Assembly (NCBI GenBank): GCA_937139475.1
Contig: CAKZQF010000138.1
Span: 1 to 64,000 of the forward strand
Source of the DNA: an uncultured Gammaproteobacteria bacterium
GTDB lineage: Bacteria; Pseudomonadota; Gammaproteobacteria; Enterobacterales; Psychrobiaceae
Direction of reading: 5' to 3'
Length of the DNA stretch: 64,000 nucleotides
The notes under the pieces were generated by a model that had not been told where the DNA came from, did no database searches, and worked only from the letters and a program-made list of their open reading frames with translations. The position numbers and the translations under genes are program-made. Every line of letters starts with the position of its first letter. Positions within the stretch are counted from its first letter, which is position 1. Below are positions 19,861-28,371 of this stretch, in pieces.

Positions 19861-21534
19861 TCAATTCTTGGGATACAAACCAGATAGTGGGGCAGTGTTC
19901 TTTTCTTGGCGCATTTTACAAAAGGCTGAAAAACGCTTCGTAAACATCGCAAAATCTACATCCACTTTGGCGTTACCAAATTGCTGCTTAGCTAATGCTT
20001 GGTAAGCGCTGGCCAATGCTGAATCAACAGATTCCAACTGACTGATGTCAATTCGGTGATATTTTGCTAACCACATTGGCATTAGCTTCAAAATAACATT
20101 GCTGTCCTCTTGCCTCAACGCTTTTTCCAACTGAAGCTGTAAGGAAGGAGGGCGCTGTGGCTCAGCGGGAGCTGCACGTGCTGGGCCACGACGTTGTTTA
20201 ATAATGATAGCCATACAAACGAATAAAAGCAGACTAAGTACTGCGCAGCCTAGTTGCCACCACACTAGTGCTCCAGCCTCATTAGTTTTTCCTACCAACG
20301 GTTGGTCGGCTACTACGGTATCCTGAGCCTTCTCTAAAGGCGCTGCCGCAGGGGCGGCAATTGGCGCTGCATTTGATTGCTTCCCCGCTATCACTGAAAT
20401 AGTTTTGGCAGGAATGCTAGCCCAGGCAATTTGCTGGGTGCTGGAATTAAACCAAGCAAGTTTCACCTCAGGAATAATAAACTGACCTGGCTGGCTGGGG
20501 AGCACCGCGAACTTTTGTACAGCTTGTGCTATTAATGTTGTATCGTTCAAACCTTGCTGCGATGTGCGTTTATCGGGATAGGTGTTAAAGCTTGGACCGA
20601 AATCTGGTGTTAGCTCTGGCAGTTGCTCTACGATGGTATCTGCAGCGGTCAAAGTGATGGTGCGCGTGATTGGTTCGCCTACGATATACTGATCTTTCTC
20701 GCTCCATTTATCTTCCAGTGCTACATGGGCAGACACTAACCATTGTCCCGGAAAGTTTGCTGGAATAGGTGCAACAGTGAAGGGCTTACTGTCGGCGATA
20801 ATCGTTACTGGTTTAGAGCGGCCGTTGTTAAAAAAAGAGGTACGCTGTGACAAGCTAATATCCCCTCTAAAGACACTACCCGTTAGCTCGAAATCTCCTG
20901 CCTGGGTTGGGCGAATACTATAATTGCGGGTGATCACTCGATAACGGCGCCCATCAAGTATTTCACTGCTATCGCTGTCTTCACCTAATGGCGTAATTTC
21001 TGCGCCTTGTAATGAGGGAGCCTGGAGCTGCGCACGTTGTAGTGATGTGCCAATATAGAGCTTCACCTGGTAAAGAAGCTGTTGACCAACAAAGGCTTGG
21101 TCATGCTCAAAGGTAGTGACTAGCCTTACATCCTCATTTGCACCTTGTTTAGTGCCGGCCGTTGGTTGCTTAATGACTTTGATTTCGATGGGCTGACTTT
21201 TAGTTCCGTTAACTTCAAAAGCGGGAATAGTATAGGTGCCCGCGTTGGTTTGATGTAGTGTAATATTCCAAGTCGTTTGTTGACTAATCTCGCCATTTAC
21301 AATGCGGGTGTTACTGCCCACTGAGGTGGAACCGACAACAAATTCTTTGAGCAGGGCGCTATGGTCTAGGTTGTTAGCGCTTGTTTTAAAATCTGCAGTG
21401 ACCGTTAATGTAAAGGTCTCTCCCACCATGATTGGGTTGCGGTCTACGCTTACACTGAGTGTCGTCGCATTGATGATTGGAGCTAGCACCAACATAGATG
21501 CAAGCAAACAAAGCCTTAAGATCATATTACCCAT
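19861..21534 (-). CDS. batD: BatD family protein
   Basis: The 557-residue protein has an N-terminal signal peptide (MGNMILRLCLLASMLVLAPIINA), periplasmic Ig-like domains (LSVSVDRNPIMVGETFTLTV and later repeats), one transmembrane helix near residues 420-440 and a short cytoplasmic C-terminal domain. This is the BatD layout. The ATG at 21534 overlaps the stop of the upstream gene as TAATG, so translation is probably coupled; a TTG two codons upstream is possible but lacks a better ribosome site. BatD proteins accompany VWA and MoxR proteins in oxygen/stress tolerance operons of poorly defined function. Confidence 0.88.
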   Translation of the reverse strand: MGNMILRLCLLASMLVLAPIINATTLSVSVDRNPIMVGETFTLTVTADFKTSANNLDHSALLKEFVVGSTSVGSNTRIVNGEISQQTTWNITLHQTNAGTYTIPAFEVNGTKSQPIEIKVIKQPTAGTKQGANEDVRLVTTFEHDQAFVGQQLLYQVKLYIGTSLQRAQLQAPSLQGAEITPLGEDSDSSEILDGRRYRVITRNYSIRPTQAGDFELTGSVFRGDISLSQRTSFFNNGRSKPVTIIADSKPFTVAPIPANFPGQWLVSAHVALEDKWSEKDQYIVGEPITRTITLTAADTIVEQLPELTPDFGPSFNTYPDKRTSQQGLNDTTLIAQAVQKFAVLPSQPGQFIIPEVKLAWFNSSTQQIAWASIPAKTISVIAGKQSNAAPIAAPAAAPLEKAQDTVVADQPLVGKTNEAGALVWWQLGCAVLSLLLFVCMAIIIKQRRGPARAAPAEPQRPPSLQLQLEKALRQEDSNVILKLMPMWLAKYHRIDISQLESVDSALASAYQALAKQQFGNAKVDVDFAMFTKRFSAFCKMRQEKNTAPLSGLYPKN

Positions 21535-23462
21535 TACCAATTTTTATGTTCCTTATTTGACGTGCGTTGCCGTTGACGCTTGCGCGCTTCAACGGCCATT
21601 TTGTTTTTTAGCAGCAATGATGGATCGTCATTCACTTTTTTGACCAGCTGGTTTAAATGAGCGAGCTCTTCTTTGCTAAGATTGTCTTTATTAAAGGTCT
21701 CGTTGAGCTGGGCCGCTTTTTGTTGCTGTTGTTGCTGCTGCTTTTGTGCCTCTTGTTGCTCTTCTGGCGTTAGCGGTTTCTCTTGGTTACCATCCTCTTG
21801 CTGTTTTCCTTGTTGGCCTTGAGACTGCTTGCCATCTTCTTGCTGTTGTTCGCTAGATTGACCTGGTTGACTTTGCTCTGACTTATTATTAGCCGACTGG
21901 TTTTCTTGGCCTTGCTGGTCTTGCTGTTGTCCCTGCTGGTCAGATTGTTGCTCTTGGTTACTATCTTGCTGCTGATCTTTGTTTTGCTGATCAGACTCGC
22001 TATTCTCGCCTTGTTGTTGCTTTTGCTGCTGCTTTTGCTGATCTAGCAATTGCTGGGCAATGGTGAGATTCTGCTCGATTGCAGATTTTTCCTTTGCAGA
22101 AACTAGTGCCTTCTCATAACGGCGAATAGCCTCCTCATATTGAGCTAATTGTACGAGGGCGTTACCTTGATTAAACAGTGCGTCACTATCATCACTTTGC
22201 TCGAAACTGGCTAAGGCATCTTGGTATTGTCCGGCCTGATACTGACTAGCGCCTCGCCATTTGGGTTCGTCAAATTTAGCTAATGCCTGCTGGTGATCAC
22301 CACTTTGGTACGAACGGTATCCTTGCTGATCGCCGGTGCGCCACAGGTCTGTCCACCATGAACCAGGCTTTGTCGACGTGTCGCTCGTCTCAGAGGATTT
22401 GGGTTCTTGCGCTGCTAACGGTGGTGGCATGAACGTGCCAACGACCAGCATACTAGCCAAAATAGTCGTTAACACTCCTTTGCGACAACTCAAAGCAATA
22501 AATGGCAGTAGCACTAAGACAAGTAAGGGACCTACTTCTTGCCAACGGTCACCAAATTGATTTTCAACCGCTTTGGCTTCTCCGTCGGCTGTAAGCTTAG
22601 GCAGCAATGTTGCGATATCACTTTGATCATTACTTATTTGCGCGAAACGTCCATCCAATGTGCTGGCTAAGCTTGCCATCGTAGTCAACGGCAATTGAGG
22701 AATAACGATGTTGCCGCCATCGTCCTTAAGTAATTGCTCGTTTGGCAATTTTATCGGTGCTCCTTTGCCCGTACCAATGGCCATGATGTTTAGTTCTACG
22801 TCGCTATTTTTCAATAACGTGGTGATACTGCGGCTTTGGCTCGGTGCGATATCGTCGGCTAATAAATATATTTGTCCTGCTTTATATTGGCTTTGAGCTA
22901 GCAACTCGAGCGCTTTCTCTATCGCAAGGTCTGGCCTTGAACCAAATGCTGGCATGATGCTAGGATTTAGCGAGGGCAATAGGTTTAGTAAATTCGCTAT
23001 ATCACTGGTCATCGGGCTTATCACAAATGCGTCACCGGCAAATGCAATTAGCCCTGTTTCTCCCTCGCCAAGTTGCTTAAGCAAATCAGTGAGTTTATAT
23101 TTCGCGCGTGTTAGTCGATTAGGCGACATGTCCGTTGCATACATCGACAATGACATATCGACAATGATGATATTAGCTTGTTTGATTTTGAAAAGCGGCT
23201 GCTCTATTTTCTGCCAAGTTGGGCCAGCCAAAGCGATGATCCCAAACAACCAAGCCAACAGGAGTAATAAGGGAGTTCGTGTTTTTTGCTTTATGCTTCC
23301 CTGTTCAATTAAGACGGCAGAAAGGTGGGCAGGGAGGTAGCGATTCCATTGCCCTTGTTGGTTCTGATAGCGATACAGCAGAAAGGCGATGATTAATGCA
23401 GGCAATAACGAGATAAACCAAAGTGGCCGAAGGAAGTGAAACTGTTCGATGAATAATTCCAT
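21534..23462 (-). CDS. VWA and TPR domain protein (BatB/BatC fusion type) with Gln-rich tail
   Basis: The 642-residue inner-membrane protein begins with two hydrophobic helices (about residues 10-28 and 62-82). A von Willebrand A domain follows with the MIDAS motif DMSLS. Another helix lies near residues 310-345, then TPR repeats (YQAGQYQDALASFEQ, ALFNQGNALVQLAQYEEAIRRYEKAL). The tail from about residue 475 to 605 is dominated by Gln with Glu, Ser, Asp and Lys. The start ATG overlaps the stop of the previous gene as TAATG. A separate BatB and BatC are fused here, as in many Gammaproteobacteria. It likely assembles with the other Bat proteins and the MoxR ATPase. Confidence 0.88.
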   Translation of the reverse strand: MELFIEQFHFLRPLWFISLLPALIIAFLLYRYQNQQGQWNRYLPAHLSAVLIEQGSIKQKTRTPLLLLLAWLFGIIALAGPTWQKIEQPLFKIKQANIIIVDMSLSMYATDMSPNRLTRAKYKLTDLLKQLGEGETGLIAFAGDAFVISPMTSDIANLLNLLPSLNPSIMPAFGSRPDLAIEKALELLAQSQYKAGQIYLLADDIAPSQSRSITTLLKNSDVELNIMAIGTGKGAPIKLPNEQLLKDDGGNIVIPQLPLTTMASLASTLDGRFAQISNDQSDIATLLPKLTADGEAKAVENQFGDRWQEVGPLLVLVLLPFIALSCRKGVLTTILASMLVVGTFMPPPLAAQEPKSSETSDTSTKPGSWWTDLWRTGDQQGYRSYQSGDHQQALAKFDEPKWRGASQYQAGQYQDALASFEQSDDSDALFNQGNALVQLAQYEEAIRRYEKALVSAKEKSAIEQNLTIAQQLLDQQKQQQKQQQGENSESDQQNKDQQQDSNQEQQSDQQGQQQDQQGQENQSANNKSEQSQPGQSSEQQQEDGKQSQGQQGKQQEDGNQEKPLTPEEQQEAQKQQQQQQQKAAQLNETFNKDNLSKEELAHLNQLVKKVNDDPSLLLKNKMAVEARKRQRQRTSNKEHKNW

Positions 23463-24430
23463 TAGCGGCGCCCCTGAATCAATTTAACGCTAAGTGTGAC
23501 AAAATTTAGTAATAGTGCCAATGCAAGTGGCCAGTAAAATAATGCCGTTTGCGGTCGCATTGTTTCTACGTTGGATTCAATTTGTTCCAATTCATCTAAG
23601 GTCTGATAAATTTCACTTAGCTGAGCGGTATCTGTCGCTTTGAAAAACTGGCCATTGGTGGCTTCTGCGATGTGGGTTAGTGAAGCCTCATCAACACCAG
23701 AAGCGCGTTGAAAAAAGCCAACTTGGCGACCTTGTTCAGAGCCGACACCGATGGTGTAAATTGTAATGTCTTTGGCAATGGCCAACTCAAGTGCCTGGGT
23801 TGGTGATAGGTTACCAGCGGTATTCTCGCCATCGGTTAGCAAAACCAATACGCGATTGCTTTCTGGCTTATTATCAAACCGTTTCACCGCCAGACCAATG
23901 GCATCACCGATGGCGGTACGTTTACCCACTAAGCCCAGAAAGGATTCATCTAATAACGTTTGCACAGTAGTTAAATCAAACGTTAACGGCGCTTGTACAT
24001 AGGCATTGTCGGCAAACAAAATAAGTCCGATTCGATCGCCTTTTCGCTTATCTATAAATTCTTTTAGCACAGATTTGACCATGGTTAACCGATCTACCCA
24101 GCGACCATTAACCCGCATGTCCTCTTCTTGCATTGAGGCAGAAAGATCAACAGCTAGGATTAGTTCGCGAGCTTCGGTAGGCGCAACAATGGGATCCCCA
24201 ATCCACTGTGGACGCGCTGCTGCCGTAATGAGCAATAGCCATAATAAGCCAAATAAGACTAAGGGGCGTTTTACGGTACGCTGGATTGATCGCTCACCAT
24301 CACCAAACATCTGGTTATTTGCAACCTTCAGCGCGGCCAATTGTCTTGGCTTGGCACCGGGCAATAAGAAATAGCTAAGCAGAGGCAGTGGCAGCAGCAG
24401 AAAAACCCATGCCCACAGAAATTCAAGCAT
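23462..24430 (-). CDS. batA: VWA domain membrane protein (BatA type)
   Basis: The 322-residue protein has two N-terminal helices, a von Willebrand A domain with the MIDAS motif DLSAS and VLVLLTDGENTAG, and a C-terminal helix (LFYWPLALALLLNFVTLSV). ATG 24430 was chosen because AAGGA lies about 8 bp upstream; the in-frame TTG at 24436 would be only 2 bp from it. It overlaps the end of the DUF4381 gene by 8 bp. The VWA domain is expected to bind a divalent metal and a protein partner in the periplasm. Confidence 0.9.
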   Translation of the reverse strand: MLEFLWAWVFLLLPLPLLSYFLLPGAKPRQLAALKVANNQMFGDGERSIQRTVKRPLVLFGLLWLLLITAAARPQWIGDPIVAPTEARELILAVDLSASMQEEDMRVNGRWVDRLTMVKSVLKEFIDKRKGDRIGLILFADNAYVQAPLTFDLTTVQTLLDESFLGLVGKRTAIGDAIGLAVKRFDNKPESNRVLVLLTDGENTAGNLSPTQALELAIAKDITIYTIGVGSEQGRQVGFFQRASGVDEASLTHIAEATNGQFFKATDTAQLSEIYQTLDELEQIESNVETMRPQTALFYWPLALALLLNFVTLSVKLIQGRR

Positions 24431-24881
24431 GGCCAATATCCTTAATATTTTTCTTGGTTAATGCATTGAGCCAATTGCTTGCTAGCGTCGCAAATTGCTC
24501 AAGGTCCTGGGCTGTTTCTTCACGATAAAGATTATTAATAGTCTGTTGAAGCATTTTACTATCGCTGGGGTTTGCACGGGACAGAAATTCTACCCAAGCC
24601 TCGCCGTGCATCGATGAGATAGTAGGGCAAGGAAAATAGTGCAGTGCAACTTGCTTTATTAGCCCGTTAATTTCTCTTGTACTACTGCAATGCGCTAGGG
24701 TGTTGAGCGCAAGCCGTTTAATCGCCCAAAAGCGTCGAAAAGCTACAAACTTGGCTACTGATACCGTAACTAAGATGACAGCTAGCACAATTAAAAGCCA
24801 CCAACCGTAAGCCAATGGCCAAACACCAGGCGCTAGAGGTTGGGCGATTGGGGCAAGCTGCTCAAGCAATGGATTAGACAT
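24423..24881 (-). CDS. DUF4381 family protein
   Basis: This 152-residue protein has one transmembrane helix near residues 25-47 and a cytoplasmic C-terminal domain (FWAIKRLALNTLAHC, WVEFLSRANPSD). DUF4381 genes are found between DUF58 and VWA genes in MoxR/Bat operons of Proteobacteria, exactly as here. It overlaps DUF58 by 8 bp upstream and the VWA gene by 8 bp downstream. Its biochemical role is unknown. Confidence 0.85.
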   Translation of the reverse strand: MSNPLLEQLAPIAQPLAPGVWPLAYGWWLLIVLAVILVTVSVAKFVAFRRFWAIKRLALNTLAHCSSTREINGLIKQVALHYFPCPTISSMHGEAWVEFLSRANPSDSKMLQQTINNLYREETAQDLEQFATLASNWLNALTKKNIKDIGHA

Positions 24882-25836
24882 TTTGACCTTGTAACTGATG
24901 TAAATTAGATTGTTTAAGTTGCTCGAGTAACGGCAAATGACTGGAAAAATGCATTGCTCTGATATTTAGCTTCCTTAAAATTGTTAATGTGTTGGCCTGA
25001 TGTTGTTCAAAGTTATTGGCGTATTGCTTGCGGCGTGCTTGGTTTACCACAAATTGGCTACGTTGCAGTCCATCGGTGACCGCTACTTCACCGCTGAGCT
25101 GACTCGGCAATTGTTGCTCCAATGGATCGTGCATTTGACAGCCAATAATTTCATTGTGGCGAGAAAGTAGTTGCAATTGCTTAATGGATTTATCGCTCAT
25201 TTGGCTAAAATCCGATAAGACAAAGACTAAACTGCCGGGCTTGACTACTCGGCGCAAACGTAGACAGCTTTGTTCAAACGTGTTTTGACTTGTTTGAATG
25301 TTCTGCTTAAATTGTTGCAGCCCTTGCTGATGTAGCTTTGTTAGATATTCAACGATGGCAAGCGCGCCATGATGTCGATTGCGTGGTTTCAATTCCCGAT
25401 GGGCGACATCATTAAAAATTAAGGCGCCAACACGATCACCATTGGCAATTGCTGACCATGCCAAAAGGGATGCCAGATGACAAGTTTGAACCGATTTAAG
25501 CAGCAGCTGCGATCCAAAATACTGTCGATGGTTTAGGTCAACCAACAAAATAACTGGTCGTTCGCGCTCTTCTCGATAAATCTTGGTATGAGTTTTACCG
25601 GTTCTCGCTGTTACGCGCCAATCTATCGCACGAATATCATCACCAATTTGATAATGGCGTGCTTCATCAAACTCCATCCCTCTGCCTTTGGTTTTAGCTA
25701 CCAGCGTACCAGCCATATGTGACTTGATTTGGCTATTACTGGATAGGTCAATGAGCGCACTGCGTCCCCGATATTCCAATAGTTCTTTGATGGAGACATC
25801 AACGCCATTTGCAAAAGGAGGTAGGTTTAAGGCCAT
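24874..25836 (-). CDS. DUF58 domain protein of the MoxR/Bat operon
   Basis: The 320-residue soluble protein has the DUF58 signature GRGMEFDEARHYQIGDDIRAIDWRVTARTG near residue 50 and a VWA-like core after it (ILLVDLNHRQYFGS). DUF58 proteins always keep company with MoxR ATPases and VWA proteins and are thought to be adaptor or target proteins. It starts 1 bp after the moxR stop and overlaps DUF4381 by 8 bp, so the set is translationally coupled. Confidence 0.9.
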   Translation of the reverse strand: MALNLPPFANGVDVSIKELLEYRGRSALIDLSSNSQIKSHMAGTLVAKTKGRGMEFDEARHYQIGDDIRAIDWRVTARTGKTHTKIYREERERPVILLVDLNHRQYFGSQLLLKSVQTCHLASLLAWSAIANGDRVGALIFNDVAHRELKPRNRHHGALAIVEYLTKLHQQGLQQFKQNIQTSQNTFEQSCLRLRRVVKPGSLVFVLSDFSQMSDKSIKQLQLLSRHNEIIGCQMHDPLEQQLPSQLSGEVAVTDGLQRSQFVVNQARRKQYANNFEQHQANTLTILRKLNIRAMHFSSHLPLLEQLKQSNLHQLQGQNV

Positions 25837-25837
25837 T

Positions 25838-26797
25838 TTAAGGTACCGGTACTACTTCTAAAATTTTACTAACAACACTTGACGGGGTAATTCCCTCGGA
25901 CTCAGCTTCATAACTTAACAACAGGCGATGACGCAGCACATTGGGAGCCACCGCTATGATATCCTCTGGGCTGACAAAGTCGCGGTTATGGAGCCACGCT
26001 CGTGCGCGGGCACAGCGCTCTAGTGCGATGGTAGCGCGTGGGCTTGCGCCGAAGGTTAGCCACGTTGCTAGCGCATCATCGTATTGCTGTGGTTGGCGTG
26101 TCGCGATAATCAGCTGCACAATATATTCTTCTAGCGCGGGCGCCAGATAAATCGCTAGACATTCTTGACGGGCTTGCTTGATTTCATCTTGAATTAAAGA
26201 CGGTGCAGTGACCGTGGACTGGGCTAGTGCTTCATTGCGATTAAGCGCGAGTATTTCCCGTTCCACCTCGGCACTTGGATAGTCGATACTGACGTGCATT
26301 AAAAAACGGTCTAGTTGTGCTTCAGGTAACGGGTAGGTACCTTCTTGTTCAATCGGATTTTGGGTCGCCATTACTAAGAAAAGTTCAGGTAACTGATAGG
26401 TCGTACTACCAACAGTGATCTGGCGTTCAGCCATCGCTTCTAATAAGGCAGACTGTACTTTAGCTGGCGCACGGTTAATTTCATCAGCCAGAATTAAGTT
26501 ATGAAACAGTGGGCCCTGCTGAAACTCAAATTCATGGGTTTCTGGGCGATAGATATCAGTTCCCGTTAAATCTGCAGGTAATAGATCGGGGGTAAACTGA
26601 ACCCGATGAAAATCACCATCGATACCATCAGATAAGGCTTTAATCGCTCTGGTTTTGGCAAGTCCTGGTGGTCCCTCAACAAGAATGTGGCCATCAGCCA
26701 GTAGGCTTACAAGCATCGACTGGGTCAGTTCATGTTGCCCAAGAATTTGACTATCCAGGTAGTCTTTTAATTGATTGAATTTTTCTATTGCACTCAT
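25838..26797 (-). CDS. MoxR-type AAA+ ATPase
   Basis: This 319-residue ATPase has Walker A GPPGLAKT, Walker B ILADEINRAPAKVQSALLEAMAE, sensor 1 ATQNPIEQEGTYPLPEAQLDRF and a C-terminal lid domain. MoxR ATPases act as chaperones that remodel or insert cofactors into partner complexes, usually through VWA proteins. It is the first gene of the Bat operon and is divergent from fadI across 260 bp. Confidence 0.92.
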   Translation of the reverse strand: MSAIEKFNQLKDYLDSQILGQHELTQSMLVSLLADGHILVEGPPGLAKTRAIKALSDGIDGDFHRVQFTPDLLPADLTGTDIYRPETHEFEFQQGPLFHNLILADEINRAPAKVQSALLEAMAERQITVGSTTYQLPELFLVMATQNPIEQEGTYPLPEAQLDRFLMHVSIDYPSAEVEREILALNRNEALAQSTVTAPSLIQDEIKQARQECLAIYLAPALEEYIVQLIIATRQPQQYDDALATWLTFGASPRATIALERCARARAWLHNRDFVSPEDIIAVAPNVLRHRLLLSYEAESEGITPSSVVSKILEVVPVP

Positions 26798-26966
26798 GAT
26801 TAACTTATCCAGCGTATAACAATATGATGATTATCAAAATAATGCGCTTATATTTACCCAAAATTATTGTCTAGTCTAGAGCATAAACGTCTTAATTACG
26901 CTTTATTGCTGCCTTTTTGTGCAAATAGTGCAGATATATTGTTACAGAAAATAAACGAATTACTTG

Positions 26967-26983
26967 ATGAGGTCGGACCTGTG
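26967..26983 (+). promoter_or_regulatory. Candidate FadR operator upstream of fadIJ
   Basis: The 17-bp site contains the palindromic core GGTCGGACC (26971-26979), which matches the FadR core GGTCNGACC, and an outer A and G also agree. Three flanking consensus positions differ. It lies about 75 bp before fadI, a natural place for repression of beta-oxidation genes relieved by acyl-CoA. FadR itself is not in the window. Confidence 0.5.
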
Positions 26984-27057
26984 GGCTATGATTGGCGGTT
27001 GCAATAACAGTATATGCATAAATTTTAGATGCTTAGACAATAATAGGGTTATGAAAA

Positions 27058-28371
27058 ATGAGTAAATCCATCCAAGATCTCACCAGTAAAGGTGGTCACC
27101 GAATTGCGATAATTGATGGCCTGCGTACGCCATTCGCCAAGCAAGCGACGGCTTACCATGGGGTTCCTGCACTTGATTTAGGTAAAACCGTAGTCAATGA
27201 ATTACTGACTCGCAGTGAGCTCGACCCTGCATTGGTAGATTTACTTGTTTATGGTCAAGTGGTACAGATGCCAAAGGCACCAAACATCGCCCGAGAGATA
27301 GTACTTGGTACTGGAATGAATGTTTCGACTGACGCCTATAGTGTATCGCGTGCCTGTGCCACGAGTTTTCAGTCAACGGTGAATGTCGCTGAATCGATTT
27401 TATCAGGGACTAGCGAAATAGGGATCGCCGGTGGTGCAGATAGCTCTTCAGTACTGCCAATTGGTGTTTCCACCAAGCTTGCCAGAGCCTTAGTTGATTT
27501 AAACAAAGCACGCACACTAGGCCAGCGACTAAATATCTTTAAGCAATTACGATTAAAAGATTTGTTGCCAGTGCCGCCTGCTGTGGCAGAGTATTCAACA
27601 GGCCTTTCAATGGGACAAACTGCCGAGCAGATGGCAAAGACTCATAATATTAGCCGTGCCGATCAAGATGCATTAGCTCATCGTTCACATACCCTGGCAA
27701 CACAATGTTGGAAAGATGGTTTGCTAAACCAAGAGGTGATGAGTGCACATGTAGAACCATATAAGGCATTTATCGAGCAGGACAACACGATACGTACCAA
27801 CTCAGAGCTAAGCGGCTACGCCAAACTAAGACCTGTATTTGATAAGAAGCATGGTAGTGTAACCGCAGCAAACTCCACAGCGTTAACCGATGGTGCTTCT
27901 GCAATAATCATGATGCGTGAAGATAAAGCAAAAGCATTGGGCTATGAACCCCTAGGTTACATTAAAAGTTATGCTTTTGCGGCGATTGATGTTTGGGAAG
28001 ACATGCTAATGGGACCTTCATTTGCTACGCCGCTAGCGCTAGCGCGGGCAGGTATTGAGCTATCTGATCTAACCCTCATTGAGATGCATGAAGCGTTCGC
28101 TGCACAGGCCCTAGCCAACATGAAAATGTTTGAGTCTGACCTGTTTGCTCAACAACATTTAGGCAGAAAATCGGCCATTGGCCAAATAGATATGGACAAA
28201 TTTAATGTGATGGGTGGCAGCCTTGCTTATGGCCATCCATTTGCAGCAACTGGGACGCGCTTGATCACACAAGTACTAAATGAACTTAAAAGGCGGGGTG
28301 GCGGCTTAGGCTTAACCACGGCTTGTGCGGCTGGTGGCTTGGGTGCAGCCATGGTATTGGAGGTAGAGTAA
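27058..28371 (+). CDS. fadI: 3-ketoacyl-CoA thiolase FadI
   Basis: FadI cleaves 3-ketoacyl-CoA to acetyl-CoA and a shortened acyl-CoA, as the beta subunit of the FadIJ complex. The acylated Cys is Cys100 in SVSRACATS. The His motif [14 protein letters not shown] and the second Cys motif [12 protein letters not shown] are near the C-terminus. Length is 437 residues, against 436 in E. coli, and identity is visible along the whole chain ([21 protein letters not shown]). Its stop overlaps the fadJ start as TAATG. A candidate FadR operator lies upstream. Confidence 0.97.
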   Translation: MSKSIQDLTSKGGHRIAIIDGLRTPFAKQATAYHGVPALDLGKTVVNELLTRSELDPALVDLLVYGQVVQMPKAPNIAREIVLGTGMNVSTDAYSVSRACATSFQSTVNVAESILSGTSEIGIAGGADSSSVLPIGVSTKLARALVDLNKARTLGQRLNIFKQLRLKDLLPVPPAVAEYSTGLSMGQTAEQMAKTHNISRADQDALAHRSHTLATQCWKDGLLNQEVMSAHVEPYKAFIEQDNTIRTNSELSGYAKLRPVFDKKHGSVTAANSTALTDGASAIIMMREDKAKALGYEPLGYIKSYAFAAIDVWEDMLMGPSFATPLALARAGIELSDLTLIEMHEAFAAQALANMKMFESDLFAQQHLGRKSAIGQIDMDKFNVMGGSLAYGHPFAATGTRLITQVLNELKRRGGGLGLTTACAAGGLGAAMVLEVE

